Assembly: GCF_004210375.1 (NCBI RefSeq)
Contig: NC_134830.1
Span: forward strand, 61,003,576 to 61,067,575
Reading direction: 5' to 3'
Length of the DNA stretch: 64,000 nucleotides
DNA from: Tachypleus tridentatus
Taxonomy: Eukaryota > Arthropoda > Merostomata > Xiphosura > Limulidae
The notes beneath the pieces were generated by a model that made no database searches, had not been told where the DNA came from, and saw nothing but the letters and a program-made list of their open reading frames with translations. Shown here piece by piece: positions 47,301 to 56,200 of the stretch. Position 1 is the stretch's first letter, and the number at the start of each line of letters is the position of its first letter. The translations under genes were made by a program, and so were the position numbers.

Positions 47301-50300
47301 TAATGATCTAGATATCTTACTTACACCTCCCCACAAAGATAAAAGTGTGTAATGATCGCTACACCTCACCCACAAAGATATAAGTGTACTTTATCTTAGA
47401 AATAATTTTTTAATTACTCAGTGTACAGTTTCTCAGAACTCTTCATTCTATTAGATAAAATACATAATGCCCTATGACTCTTCATTTACTTGATAAGAGT
47501 GCTTAAGTGTCCCAGAACTTTTCACCTACCTAGAAAAAAGTGTTTAATGTTCCAAAACTTTTAACAAAGTAAGATTAAAGACAATATCTCAGTCTTATAA
47601 ATTTTCAACTATTTTAAAAACAGATTACAGTAGGAATTATAAATAGCTGTATGAATAACACAATGTTAGTCACAGGACAGTTGCCTCATGGCGAAGAAAA
47701 CGTGAGCTATAAAACTAGATGAAAAGTTGAATTGTACTAAGCCTTTTTCTGCTGTGAACATACAGAGGGGTACGTGATGACACACGTCCTTCCTTGTAAA
47801 AAAAATAAAAGTTTTAAAAACTTACCTGGTCAGGAGCAATTTTAAAAGTTGTCCACGATAATGGGTCACACGTTTGATATTTGGTATAGATGACCAATCC
47901 AGCCATGCATGAAATCGTCAAAAGAATCGATAACCCAGGAAGATTCAGCCAGAGGGCTCTTATAATTTTGGGAGAAGGAAAAATAAAATGAACAAGTATG
48001 ACAATAAAATAAATGCTGTAACACATTAAAACATCACAAAATAAAGTTAAAATATGCTCAGTTGTCAGAAAACGACACCGTTTAATAATTTTACCTAAAC
48101 ATTGTGTCTATAAATATATGTGATTTCAATGGTAAGGTAATTGTTCATTGTCATTCAGAACTACTAATGGTTAAAAATATAGATGTTAAAAGTTAAAATT
48201 ACATTATTTACCTATTACGACACAATGAAAGTTATATCCATGTTGAATTATTGTGCAAAACTTTAATTTAAAATTAAGAAGATATTGCTTTTAACACTTA
48301 CGTCTGAGCGCCACGTAGTGTTGGGATGGACAAATATCGTTGAACCATAGCTTGGTTAACACCATATATAGAAATCCATGTGAAATATCCTCCTATGGCA
48401 AGATTCCAAACAGTGTGACGAATTGTAGGGTCTGGATCAAAGCTGCATCAATGATTATTGATTGATTTATACGAACTAACAACGTAAATTCAACGTTCGA
48501 AAACAATAATTGTTAAGCGTTTAAAAATAGAGATTTACGCTTGTTTTTGTTGTTAAATGCAAATTTACATAATGGGCTATTTACACTGTGGCTTCTGCTA
48601 GAACTCAAACTCTAGATTTTAGCATTATAAATCTTCAAGCTTACTGCTGTATCAGAGGGTAGACAACATTTACGTCAGAGTGATTGAATTTGCTGAAACT
48701 GAGGAATTCAGTCTGTATGACATCACACTTTAAATTTGCTGAAACTGAGGAATTCAGTCTGTATGACATCACACTTTGAATGCAGAAACATACATATATA
48801 CAATTCAAATTTCACAAATGAAATACAGTAATAAATATTTAAAGGGTGAGTGTTTATTGAACACCAGTTATTTACAGATTTTAACAACAAAGTGTCATAT
48901 AGTGTGCTTAAAAATCATTATTTATGAATATCGCAATAAACGTTCACCCTTACTTAAAAAATTCGATCCTCTGCCCATCTAAGTTTTTTTGCCATACATT
49001 AGCCCAGCCTCCTTCATCTTCGGCTCCTTTGAATACAACAACAAACATGGCAATGAACATCATGGTTACTTGGAAAAGGTCAGTCCATACAACAGCTTTC
49101 ATGCCTCCCTAAAGTAATTAAAATAAGATTAATAAAATAATTAACAAAAACATTTCCTATATATTTAGAATGATATCTATTCTATATATTTTCCTGTAAT
49201 TTACCTTTATCGTACAGCAACTTAGAAGAAACGTAAGACAAATATGTTGAAAATCATCTTTCATGAAAGTCACTTTTACCTTTTTTTACAGTTTTTATTT
49301 GTTTTTTTTCACTTAAGTGGGTAGTGTCAACCCTTTAAAATGGCAATCGTGCACAAAAAGGTACGATACATCGTTTTATTTGCAGAGACCGCGTTAGTGA
49401 GTGTGATGAAAGGTAATTACAGATGACAGTAAAGAAAAGAACGATAGGGGCATGTTAAGGATATCGTGTATAGCACACCTCTAACAAAAATCACGGAAAA
49501 AAACCAAAAGAACAGATGCCATCACCACTGGACTAAAATGGACATTGGTTAGGCGTAATGAAAGTCACTAATTGTGGTCTATCGACATATCATTAACAGA
49601 AGCTTGGGTTAAATTACAAGATGTTGAAAACTAAATGGTTGTATTTTCTTAGTTAATTATTAAGTTTTGAAATAGGAAAGATAATTTTGTACCACTCTCT
49701 ATATTTTCCGAGTTACATTTTGCAAAGTTTTCGTAAAAGTGTTTTTTCTTTCCTTATACAGCATCTTTCTAGAAAGGATGTGAATAGCCATAAATTTATA
49801 TTAATTCTCATTCATAAAAGTTGTAACTCTTTAACCATGTTTCTGTATTATATATTCCTTGGGACATAGAACAGATCCAAGTAGTAGGGCAATACAGAGA
49901 TTTGCACACGTTAGACTAGTTGCTAAATTCTCTCTAAATACATATAATAAACTTGGTTAGTAACTTAGATAATACAGGATTTTGATATACTGCTCAAGAA
50001 CTTTTGTGTGACTTAACAATGTTGTTTAAACAAAAATACGGTATCCTATAACTCGAGTGCTTTCGAAAAGTTTAATTTTCTTCTTCAGAGGTAAGCTGGG
50101 AATGACCATGATGTAAAGTCATCCAGGAAAAGTATTGTTTAAAAAAGGAAGAAATATGGTCATGAGAAAGGTACGCTGAGTGTTTAAAAAATTATTTTAC
50201 CCTTTGTAAAGCTCCTTCAACAGTACAGCAGCATGCCTGTGAACTCAAAACGCTATAAATCGGGATTCGATACCCAAAGTGGAGAGATTACATTCATTAC

Positions 50301-50852
50301 TTTCTGTAGCTTTGTGCATAACTAGAGATAGACAAACAAAAATACCCTTTGTATATTTAGTGCCCAGGAATGAAAAAATATCCAAAATATGTTATGGTTT
50401 CTTTATTATCACTTGCAAGTAATCACCATTAAACACACCCTCCCCGGCTACTGACTTGGTTGCATCAGTAAATAATATTGTTACTCTTTGCTTTACACGT
50501 GTACGTCAGTCTTTGAATTTTCTACCCATGCATAGTTTCTATTCTGTGCAACCTTTAATAAGCGGGAGAACCTAAATATCACCAGAATCTTTAGCTATTG
50601 CGCTTTCTCCTCAAAAGAGCGCTATACGGTATGCATAAAAGAAGTCTGGAAACACAAAAATACATTTAATTTATCTTCGATGAAAAACATTCTTTAAGAT
50701 TACAAAATAAAAAAATTAAGAAACACGATTGATTCACTTTAATAAGCACATTTATAATGACCAGTTTTAAGTATACAAACTTACCACTGCAGTGTAGAAA
50801 GTGCAGACCAAGCCAATAGACAATACAGCTGACCAAACAGAAATTCCAGTCA
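32182..50852 (-). CDS. SLC5-family sodium:solute symporter, 3' twelve exons (5' part outside window)
   Basis: Twelve exons join in one frame with matching phases to about 477 residues and a stop. They cover TM5 onward of a 13- to 14-helix sodium:solute symporter of the plasma membrane. Family signatures occur in order: [14 protein letters not shown], then [88 protein letters not shown] and EDLDPKL. The TM8 SS-bearing stretch is where SLC5 members bind sodium. Family length is roughly 600-650, so about 150 N-terminal residues are missing. The overall pattern is closest to the SLC5A5/6/8/12 branch (iodide, multivitamin, monocarboxylate). Which substrate this copy carries cannot be told from sequence alone. 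The 5' exons must lie in the gap (52751-53250) or past the satellite. Confidence 0.93.
32762..32880 (-). CDS. SLC5 transporter exon k
   Basis: 119 nt, phase 1 in and phase 0 out; acceptor TCTGTGTAG, donor GTAAGT. Encodes [20 protein letters not shown] followed by a basic stretch [11 protein letters not shown], the usual cytosolic segment after the last-but-one helix. Confidence 0.92.
33160..33260 (-). CDS. SLC5 transporter exon j
   Basis: 101 nt, phase 2 in and phase 1 out; acceptor CCCCACAG, donor GTGAGA. Encodes [20 protein letters not shown] and [13 protein letters not shown], the 'yriSY.wys' segment and the following helix. Confidence 0.94.
33348..33447 (-). repeat. SINE family B copy
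   Basis: Reverse copy with GGGGAATTGAACCCCTAATT and GCAAGTCCGCAGACTTACCG, the head of the family. It lies in the transporter intron between exons i and j, close to exon j. Confidence 0.75.
33514..33787 (+). repeat. SINE family A copy with target-site duplication
   Basis: Full-length copy flanked by TTCTTTACAG at 33504-33513 and 33788-33797. Head AGGCCTGGCATGTCCAGGTG, B box GGGTTCGAATCCCC, short A-rich tail. Confidence 0.95.
34041..34157 (-). repeat. SINE family B copy
   Basis: Good reverse copy: TAGCACAAAGCTACACAATG at the tail, CGGGTATCGAAACCCGG as B box, and CGCAGACATACCGCTGAGCC at the head. Confidence 0.85.
34516..34992 (-). pseudogene. Tigger-like transposase C-terminal remnant
   Basis: One frame gives [20 protein letters not shown] and YGFILDD, which fits the 'l.dAi.fi..aW..v...ti.nCf...Gf' end of Tigger/jerky-type DDE proteins. 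After a stop at 34780-34782 and further stops, the same frame continues with [20 protein letters not shown]. The catalytic DDE core is not recognisable. Confidence 0.6.
35143..35783 (+). mobile_element. Chimeric SINE: tRNA-like head + about 320 bp + full family-A SINE
   Basis: The first 48 bp are a family-A head (CGGCCTGGCATGGCCGAGCG to CCCGAGGG). Non-SINE sequence follows (about 35191-35507), then a complete family-A SINE with tail. The whole is flanked by the direct repeat TTAATTTGTTC (35132-35142 and 35784-35794), so it entered in one event. The middle part and the second head are nearly identical to 50928-51300. Confidence 0.8.
35987..36248 (+). repeat. SINE family A copy inside the Tigger relic
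   Basis: Copy starting CATGGCCAGGTGGGTTAAGG, diverged body, short tail. Its 5' end lacks the first bases of the head. Confidence 0.88.
36469..36485 (+). repeat. (TA)n microsatellite at the Tigger insertion site
   Basis: TA run directly after the right transposon end. TA-rich sites are the preferred target of this transposon class. Confidence 0.8.
37084..37244 (-). CDS. SLC5 transporter exon i
   Basis: 161 nt, phase 0 in and phase 2 out; acceptor TTTGTAG, donor GTAAGT. Encodes [20 protein letters not shown], a membrane helix, then an extracellular-type loop with CDNGT, a possible N-glycosylation sequon (NGT). Confidence 0.94.
37585..37838 (+). repeat. SINE family A copy
   Basis: Head AGGACCGAGATGGCCAGGTG, B box GGTTCGAATCCCC, body with several small deletions, CAAAACAAAG tail. 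It lies in the intron between exons h and i, just upstream of exon i. Confidence 0.88.
38553..38667 (+). repeat. SINE family B copy
   Basis: Contains GACTAACAACGCTAAAGTCC, GGATTCGATTATTCGTGGTG and CAGTCCAATGTGGCTTTACT. It is a diverged member of the GGACACA/GGGCACA variant. Confidence 0.65.
39126..39212 (-). CDS. SLC5 transporter exon h
   Basis: 87 nt, phase 0 at both ends; acceptor TTCTTTAG, donor GTAAGT. Encodes [20 protein letters not shown] and MFFPWANAV, the conserved 'GGPLlGlF.LGmf.P.an' block. Confidence 0.96.
39541..39782 (-). repeat. Other tRNA-headed repeat, possible third SINE (family C)
   Basis: The reverse strand begins with GGCCTCTCGCGGCCTAGTGA, then GGTCGTGGGCTCGAATTCCG (B-box-like). 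The far end has the TTTACGTGAGATTTAACAAAC-type tail. The head differs from families A and B; the tail recalls family A. Confidence 0.5.
40346..40370 (+). repeat. (GT)n microsatellite
   Basis: Uninterrupted TG run of about 24 bp in the intron between exons g and h. Confidence 0.9.
40373..40476 (-). repeat. SINE family B copy
   Basis: Reverse copy with TATAGCAAAGCCACATCAGG tail, GAATCGAACCCCTGATTTTA and the GTAGACCTACCGCTGTACTA head. It directly follows the GT microsatellite. Confidence 0.75.
41310..41370 (-). repeat. SINE family B fragment
   Basis: Only GGGCACATCGGGCTATCTGT and GAGGGATCAAATCC remain of the family-B pattern. Confidence 0.5.
42325..42533 (+). repeat. Tandem repeat, four units of 50-53 bp
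   Basis: GCCACATCTG recurs at 42331, 42381, 42434 and 42487 (periods 50, 53, 53), each followed by TCTT..., ATATTTCACTGG and ATCCTTCCTA. Units 2 to 4 are almost the same. Transporter intron between exons g and h. Confidence 0.93.
42788..42912 (+). repeat. SINE family B copy (good representative)
   Basis: CCAGTGGCGCAGCGGTGTGT, GCGGATTTACAACGCTAGAA, GGGTTTTGATACCCGTGGTG, GGCAGATCACAGATAGCCCA, then TTGTGTAGCTTTGTACTTAA and CAAACAAAC. Use as a reference for the family. Confidence 0.88.
43471..43538 (-). CDS. SLC5 transporter exon g
   Basis: 68 nt, phase 1 in and phase 0 out; acceptor TTTCTTGCAG, donor GTAAGA. Encodes [22 protein letters not shown], one membrane helix. Confidence 0.92.
43927..44042 (-). 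CDS. SLC5 transporter exon f: sodium-site helix
   Basis: 116 nt, phase 2 in and phase 1 out; acceptor TTATTTTAG, donor GTACTA. Encodes [20 protein letters not shown], the TM8 region that contributes sodium ligands in this family, then the loop [14 protein letters not shown]. Confidence 0.95.
44685..44773 (-). CDS. SLC5 transporter exon e
   Basis: 89 nt, phase 0 in and phase 2 out; acceptor GTTTCTAG, donor GTGAGC. Encodes [20 protein letters not shown] and then VSGIFSGAL, the 'lP.fvmd.lg..pGlpGLF.agifsaaL' block. Confidence 0.95.
44822..44965 (+). repeat. Tandem repeat, four units of 35 bp
   Basis: CAATAAATAATTCAG starts at 44826, 44861, 44896 and 44931, exactly 35 bp apart. Units 1-2 have TTATGGTAATACGAT and units 3-4 TTATTGTAATACGAT, suggesting pairwise duplication. 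It lies 50 bp from exon e. Confidence 0.93.
45095..45229 (-). repeat. SINE family A, 5' half
   Basis: Reverse copy keeping the head (CGGGGATTCGAACCCGCGAC, CATGCCGGGC) and first body part; the tail half is missing. Confidence 0.85.
45432..45714 (+). repeat. SINE family A copy with target-site duplication
   Basis: Full-length young copy (GCCCGGCATGGCC head, AAACAAACAAACAAAC tail). Flanks TTGTCTCAGAAATG and TTGTCTCAAAAATG differ by one base. Confidence 0.93.
47125..47345 (+). repeat. Tandem repeat of about 39 bp
   Basis: CGTATAATGATCCAGA(C/T)A, then CTTCA and AAGATAAAAA, recurs every 39 bp for about five units, then decays up to about 47540. As 39 is a multiple of three, a short frame stays open across it (KTYNDPDTS), without being a gene. 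Confidence 0.88.
47826..47958 (-). CDS. SLC5 transporter exon d
   Basis: 133 nt, phase 2 in and phase 0 out; acceptor ATTATAAG after a CCTTCTCCC tract, donor GTAAGT. Encodes [20 protein letters not shown], a membrane helix, then the loop ending FKIAPDQ. Confidence 0.92.
48302..48442 (-). CDS. SLC5 transporter exon c
   Basis: 141 nt, phase 2 in and out; acceptor TTGATGCAG, donor GTAAGT. Encodes [20 protein letters not shown] and [20 protein letters not shown], two of the most conserved SLC5 blocks. Confidence 0.96.
48552..48662 (-). repeat. SINE family B copy, diverged
   Basis: Reverse copy; ACATAATGGGCTATTTACAC tail side, AACTCTAGATTTTAGCATTA, and CTTACTGCTGTATCAGAGG head. Confidence 0.6.
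48684..48776 (+). repeat. Direct duplication, two units of about 46 bp
   Basis: AATTTGCTGAAACTGAGGAA...GTATGACATCACACTTT is present twice back to back with no mismatch in the shared part. It is a recent local duplication in the intron between exons b and c. Confidence 0.92.
48954..49108 (-). CDS. SLC5 transporter exon b
   Basis: 155 nt, phase 0 in and phase 2 out; acceptor CTTTAG, donor GTAAGG. Starts [20 protein letters not shown], the hallmark 'GG.kAVvWTD.fQ', and ends [14 protein letters not shown]. The split Asn with the next exon confirms the 3' border. An earlier GT (after the codon for the Asn of GGWAN) would break phase. Confidence 0.94.
50042..50090 (-). repeat. CTGAAGA-type hairpin motif
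   Basis: On the minus strand CTGAAGAAGAAAATTAAACT followed by TTTCGAAAGCACTCGAGTTA. The same layout occurs at 23207 and 16882, which indicates a dispersed element end rather than a chance hairpin. Confidence 0.6.
50206..50330 (+). repeat. SINE family B copy
   Basis: CCTTCAACAGTACAGCAGCA, CTCAAAACGCTATAAATCGG, GATTCGATACCCAAAGTGGA, TTTCTGTAGCTTTGTGCATA and an AGACAAACAAA tail. Intron between exons a and b. Confidence 0.75.
50785..50852 (-). CDS. SLC5 transporter exon a (first in window)
   Basis: 68 nt; acceptor TTTACATAG, donor GTAAGT. Encodes [22 protein letters not shown], the helix leading into 'YTa.GG'. It enters from phase 1, so an upstream exon must exist; I did not find it between 50853 and 52750. 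Confidence 0.92.
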
Positions 50853-50927
50853 CTATGTAAAGAGAATGTGCACAGTTAGAAAAATTTAATGACTAATAGT
50901 TATTAGCGACAATACTTTATAATTTTT

Positions 50928-51517
50928 TAACTCTTGTATACTGATTTAATTGTAAAAACAACAAGAACAGTGTGTTAAAAATCAAGGCACCACACTAATT
51001 ACATAAAACTAATGAGGAAAATAGATGATTTAAAGTCAAGTAACGAGATGTCGTTAAGAAAAAAGGACTCGAAAACTCATTCAGGTATGATGGGGTAAAA
51101 TAGTTGGTTGAAAGGATCACTGAACCCGAATCTAACATCAGATTCTATATTCTTGATCTCTCTCAGAATCCCAGGGACGCCATTTTTGAAACCATGTGCA
51201 TATCCCCCTCACAAATTAGCGGGACCAAATGTGGCACATGGGCCCGGCATGGCTAAGTGTATTAAGACGTTCGACTCGTAATCCGGGGATCGCGGGTTTG
51301 AATCCCGGTCGCACCAAACATGTTCGCCCTTTCAGCCGTGGGGGCGTTATAAAGTGACGGTCAATCCCACTATTCGTTGGTAAAAGAGTAGCCCAAGAGT
51401 TGGCGGTGGGTGGTGATGACTAGCTGCCTCCCTCTAGTCTTACACTGCTAAATTAGGGACGGCTAGCGCAGATAACCCTCGTGTAGCTTTGCGCGAAATT
51501 GAAAAAAAACAAACAAA
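50928..51517 (+). mobile_element. Second copy of the chimeric SINE (without leading head)
   Basis: Starts at TTAACTCTTGTATACTGATT, the same junction as in 35191. It runs nearly unchanged through the 320-bp part and the tRNA-like head (GGCCCGGCATGGCTAAGTG), then continues into a family-A body of another subtype (CCTTTCAGCC here, CCTCCCAGCC at 35590) and an AAACAAACAAAC tail. I see about six base differences from the other copy up to the head. Confidence 0.85.
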
Positions 51518-52059
51518 CAAAACTTGATTTGTTTGTTGAAATTTTCCACTAAAACGTACACGAGGGCCACCTACGTTAGCTGAACTAATGTTTTAAAGAG
51601 AAACTGGAGGGAAAGCAGCTAGTCACATTCAAACTTTTGCTGGGCCAAAAAGGACTTAACAGTAAATTTTATGATCCACCTCATTCTCAAAATGTAAAGC
51701 GCAGTTCGAATGATATGGTAACAGAATGCGAGCCAGAACCGTCATAACCACAGTCCAATACGCTACACACCGTACCGCGTAATCTATTTTATTATTAATA
51801 TAGTTGTTAGTTTGGACATGTGTAAGTGTCATAAATAAGCTTATAAATACAAGTTGTCAAGAGCATAACTATTGTACATAATTTCCTAATTATTATTATT
51901 ATTTTTACTATGTCTCAACATAATTGTTCTGAATCAGAATAACCTAATGTGAAATTTAAAACTTTTTAATTTTTATAGCAAATGCCACAATAGAAATGCC
52001 ATAAACGCGTATCTCAGAACGACCGGTATGGGTATTAACATTTTCATTGTTAGGCAAAG

Positions 52060-52142
52060 AACAATCTTTCAACCTTCCTGACTCATCTTCAGGTCAACAA
52101 GCTTTGCGCAAAATTCAAAACAAACAAACAAACCAACAAACG
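52060..52142 (-). repeat. CTGAAGA hairpin motif next to a SINE-A tail fragment
   Basis: On the minus strand CTGAAGATGAGTCAGGAAGG, then TTGAAAGATTG. It directly abuts a plus-strand family-A tail (GCTTTGCGCAAAATTCAAAA plus CAAACAAAC, 52100-52142) without the SINE body. Confidence 0.55.
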
Positions 52143-52750
52143 AACGTGGCACATGTGTTCTAGTTTCATTGCGAGTGTCGTAACAAAGTTTGTTTTCAGG
52201 TACTAACCCCTTTGGGATAGGTATAAAGTAACTTGGCTAATGGCTAAGTTTGATAGATTTGTTACTCATGGGTTGGTCGATTTAAACCCCACAGCAGAGC
52301 AAGAATATTTTATGCTAGTTTGATTAAATGTTTCTATTCCAGGCATAGCAATAAATATTTTGACTAATATAATTAAATTAATCAAAGTAGTTGAATTTCA
52401 AATGTACCTCAGTTCATGTTTTTATTCAAAATTTAATAAAAATGATCATGCCACAAAGAAAAAAAACACGTAAATGAATGAGACTTCTACCCAAACTTTG
52501 AATTTTTTTGTGATTCATGTTAACAGAAATGTGTATTTTCCACTCTTAACATCATTATTTGGAAGTTACAGAACAATGTGTCCAATAAAACTACAACGTG
52601 CCAAAAACCGCCTTGATAATATATTTCCTGGTAATATTTCATTAACATTTCTCATATTTTCACCACGTGTATCTACAGTCATTCAGCCTATTTTGTGTTG
52701 GTTTATTGATAAGTTATAAATAATTCCCAGGCAGGAAATATAGGAACTTA

Positions 52751-53250
52751 NNNNNNNNNNNNNNNNNNNNNNNNNNNNNNNNNNNNNNNNNNNNNNNNNN
52801 NNNNNNNNNNNNNNNNNNNNNNNNNNNNNNNNNNNNNNNNNNNNNNNNNNNNNNNNNNNNNNNNNNNNNNNNNNNNNNNNNNNNNNNNNNNNNNNNNNNN
52901 NNNNNNNNNNNNNNNNNNNNNNNNNNNNNNNNNNNNNNNNNNNNNNNNNNNNNNNNNNNNNNNNNNNNNNNNNNNNNNNNNNNNNNNNNNNNNNNNNNNN
53001 NNNNNNNNNNNNNNNNNNNNNNNNNNNNNNNNNNNNNNNNNNNNNNNNNNNNNNNNNNNNNNNNNNNNNNNNNNNNNNNNNNNNNNNNNNNNNNNNNNNN
53101 NNNNNNNNNNNNNNNNNNNNNNNNNNNNNNNNNNNNNNNNNNNNNNNNNNNNNNNNNNNNNNNNNNNNNNNNNNNNNNNNNNNNNNNNNNNNNNNNNNNN
53201 NNNNNNNNNNNNNNNNNNNNNNNNNNNNNNNNNNNNNNNNNNNNNNNNNN
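52751..53250. other. Assembly gap (500 N)
   Basis: Exactly 500 N. A round number usually stands for a gap of unknown length. It separates the transporter locus from the satellite, so order and orientation across it depend on scaffolding. Confidence 0.99.
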
Positions 53251-56200
53251 TTTTGTTGTTAATAGAGAGAGATCCAAGAAGCTTTCTGTGTTTTGTTCTA
53301 TTAATAGAGAGAGATCCAAGAAGCTTTCTGTGTTTTGTTCTGTTAATAGAGAGAGAGCCAAGAAGCTTTCTGTGTTTTGTTCTGTTAATAGAGAGAGATC
53401 CAAGAAGCTTTCTGTGTTTTTCTATTAATAGAGAGAGAGCCAAGAAGCTTTATGTGTTTTGTTCTGTTGATAGAGAGAGAGCCAAAAGCTTTCTGTGTTT
53501 TGTTCTGTTGCTAGAGTGAGATCCAAGAAGCTTTCTGTGTTTTGTTCTATTAATAGAGAGAGAGCCAAGAAGCTTTCTGTGTTTTGTTCTATTAATAGAG
53601 AGAGAGCCAAGAAGCTTTCTGTGTTTTGTTCTGTTAATAAAGAGAGATCCAAGAAGCTTTCTGTGTTTTGTTCTATTAATAGAGAGAGAGCCAAGAAGCT
53701 TTATGTTTTGTTCTGTTAATAGAGAGAGAGCCAAGAAGCTTTATGTTTTGTTCTGTTAATAGAGAGAGAGCCAAGAAGCCTTCTGTGTTTTGTTCTGTTA
53801 ATAGAGAGAGATCCAAGAAGCTTTCTGTGTTTTGTTCTATTAATAGAGAGAGATCCAAGAAGCTTTCTGTGTTTTGTTCTGTTAATAGAGAGAGAGCCAA
53901 GAAGCTTTCTGTGTTTTGTTCTGTTAATAGAGAGAGATCCAAGAAGCTTTCTGTGTTTTTTCTATTAATAGAGAGAGAGCCAAGAAGCTTTATGTGTTTT
54001 GTTCTGTTGATAGAGAGAGAGCCAAGAAGCTTTCTGTGTTTTGTTCTGTTAATAGAGAGATCAAAGAAGCTTTCTGTGTTTTGTTCTATTAATAGAGAGA
54101 GCCAAGAAGCTTTCTGTGTTTTGTTCTGTTAATAGAGAGAGAGCCAAGAAGCTTTCTGTGTTTTGTTCTGTTAATAGAGAGAGATCTTTCTGTGTTTTGT
54201 TCTATTAATAGAGAGAGATCCAAGAAGCTTTCTGTGTTTTGTTCTGTTAATAGAGAGATCCAAGAAGCTTTCTGTGTTTTGTTCTGTTAATAGAGAGAGA
54301 GCCAAGAAGCTTTCTGTGTTTTGTTCTGTTAATAGAGAGAGATCCAAGAAGCTTTCTGTGTTTTGTTCTATTAATAGAGAGAGAGCCAAGAAGCTTTCTG
54401 TGTTTTGTTCTGTTAATAGAGAGAGATCCAAGAAGCTTTCTGTGTTTTGTTCTGTTAATAGAGAGAGAGCCAAGAAGCTTTCTGTGTTTTGTTCTGTTAA
54501 TAGAGAGAGAGCCAAGAAGCTTTCTGTGTTTTGTTCTGTTAATAGAGAGAGAGCCAAGAAGCCTTCTGTGTTTTGTTCTGTTAATAGAGAGATAGCCAAG
54601 AAGCTTTCTGTGTTTTGTTCTATTAATAGAGAGAGAGCCAAGAAGCTTTCTGTGTTTTGTTCTGTTAATAGAGAGAGAGCCAAGAAGCTTTCTGTGTTTT
54701 GTTCTATTAATAGAGAGAGAGCCAAAAAGCTTTCTGTGTTTTGTTCTGTTAATAGAGAGATAGCCAAGAAGCTTTCTGTGTTTTGTTCTATTAATAGAGA
54801 GAGAGCCAAAAAGCTTTCTGTGTTTTGTTCTGTTAATAGAGAGAGATCCAAGAAGCTTTCTGTGTTTTGTTCTGTTAATAGAGTGAGAACCAAGAAGCTT
54901 TCTGTGTTTTGTTCTGTTAATAGAGAGAGAGCCAAGAAGCTTTCTGTGTTTTGTTCTGTTAATAGAGAGAGAGCCAAGAAGCTTTCTGTGTTTTGTTCTG
55001 TTAATAGAGAGAGATCCAAGAAGCTTTCTGTGTTTTGTTCTGTTAATAGAGAGAGATCCAAGAAGCTTTCTGTGTTTTGTTCTGTTAATAGAGAGAGAGC
55101 AAGAAGCTTTCTGTGTTTTGTTCTGTTAATAGAGAGAGCCAGCCAAGCTTTCTGTGTTTTGTTCTGTTAATAGAGAGAGAGCCAAGAAGCTTTCTGTGTT
55201 TTGTTCTGTTGATAGAGAGATAGCCAAGAAGCTTTCTGTGTTTTGTTCTATTAATAGAGAGAGAGCCAAGAAGCTTTCTGTGTTTTGTTCTGTTAATAGA
55301 GAGAGATCCAAGAAGCTTTCTGTGTTTTGTTCTATTAATAGAGAGAGAGCCAAGAAGCTTTCTGTGTTTTGTTCTGTTAATAGAGAGATAGCCAAGAAGC
55401 TTTCTGTGTTTTGTTCTGTTAATAGAGAGAGCCAAAAGTGTTGTTTTGTTCTGTTAATAGAGAGAGAGCCAAGAAGCTTTCTGTGTTTTGTTCTGTTAAT
55501 AGAGAGAGATCCAAGAAGCTTTCTGTGTTTTGTTCTGTTAATAGAGAGAGAGCCAAGAAGCTTTCTGTGTTTTGTTCTGTTAATAGAGAGAGAGCCAAGA
55601 AGCTTTCTGTGTTTTGTTCTGTTAATAGAGAGAGAGCCAAGAAGCTTTCTGTGTTTTGTTCTGTTAATAGAGAGAGATCCAAGAAGCTTTCTGTGTTTTG
55701 TTCTGTTAATAGAGAGAGAGCCAAGAAGCTTTCTGTGTTTTGTTCTGTTAATAGAGAGAGATCCAAGAAGCTTTCTGTGTTTTGTTCTGTTAATAGAGAG
55801 AGAGCCAAGAAGCTTTCTGTGTTTTGTTCTGTTAATAGAGAGAGAGCCAAGAAGCTTTCTGTGTTTTGTTCTGTTAATAGAGAGAGAGCCAAGAAGCTTT
55901 CTGTGTTTTGTTCTGTTAATAGAGAGAGATCCAAGAAGCTTTCTGTGTTTTGTTCTGTTAATAGAGAGAGATCCAAGAAGCTTTCTGTGTTTTGTTCTGT
56001 TAATAGAGAGAGAGCCAAGAAGCTTTCTGTGTTTTGTTCTGTTAATAGAGAGAGAGCCAAGAAGCTTTCTGTGTTTTGTTCTGTTAATAGAGAGAGAGCC
56101 AAGAAGCTTTCTGTGTTTTGTTCTGTTAATAGAGAGAGAGCCAAGAAGCTTTCTGTGTTTTGTTCTGTTAATAGAGAGAGAGCCAAGAAGCTTTCTGTGT

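Noticed and set aside
2641-51360. tRNA genes at the many GGTTCGAATCC sites
   Set aside because: These are SINE heads: the same body and A-rich tail follow each time, and the acceptor-stem and cloverleaf pairing is not preserved.
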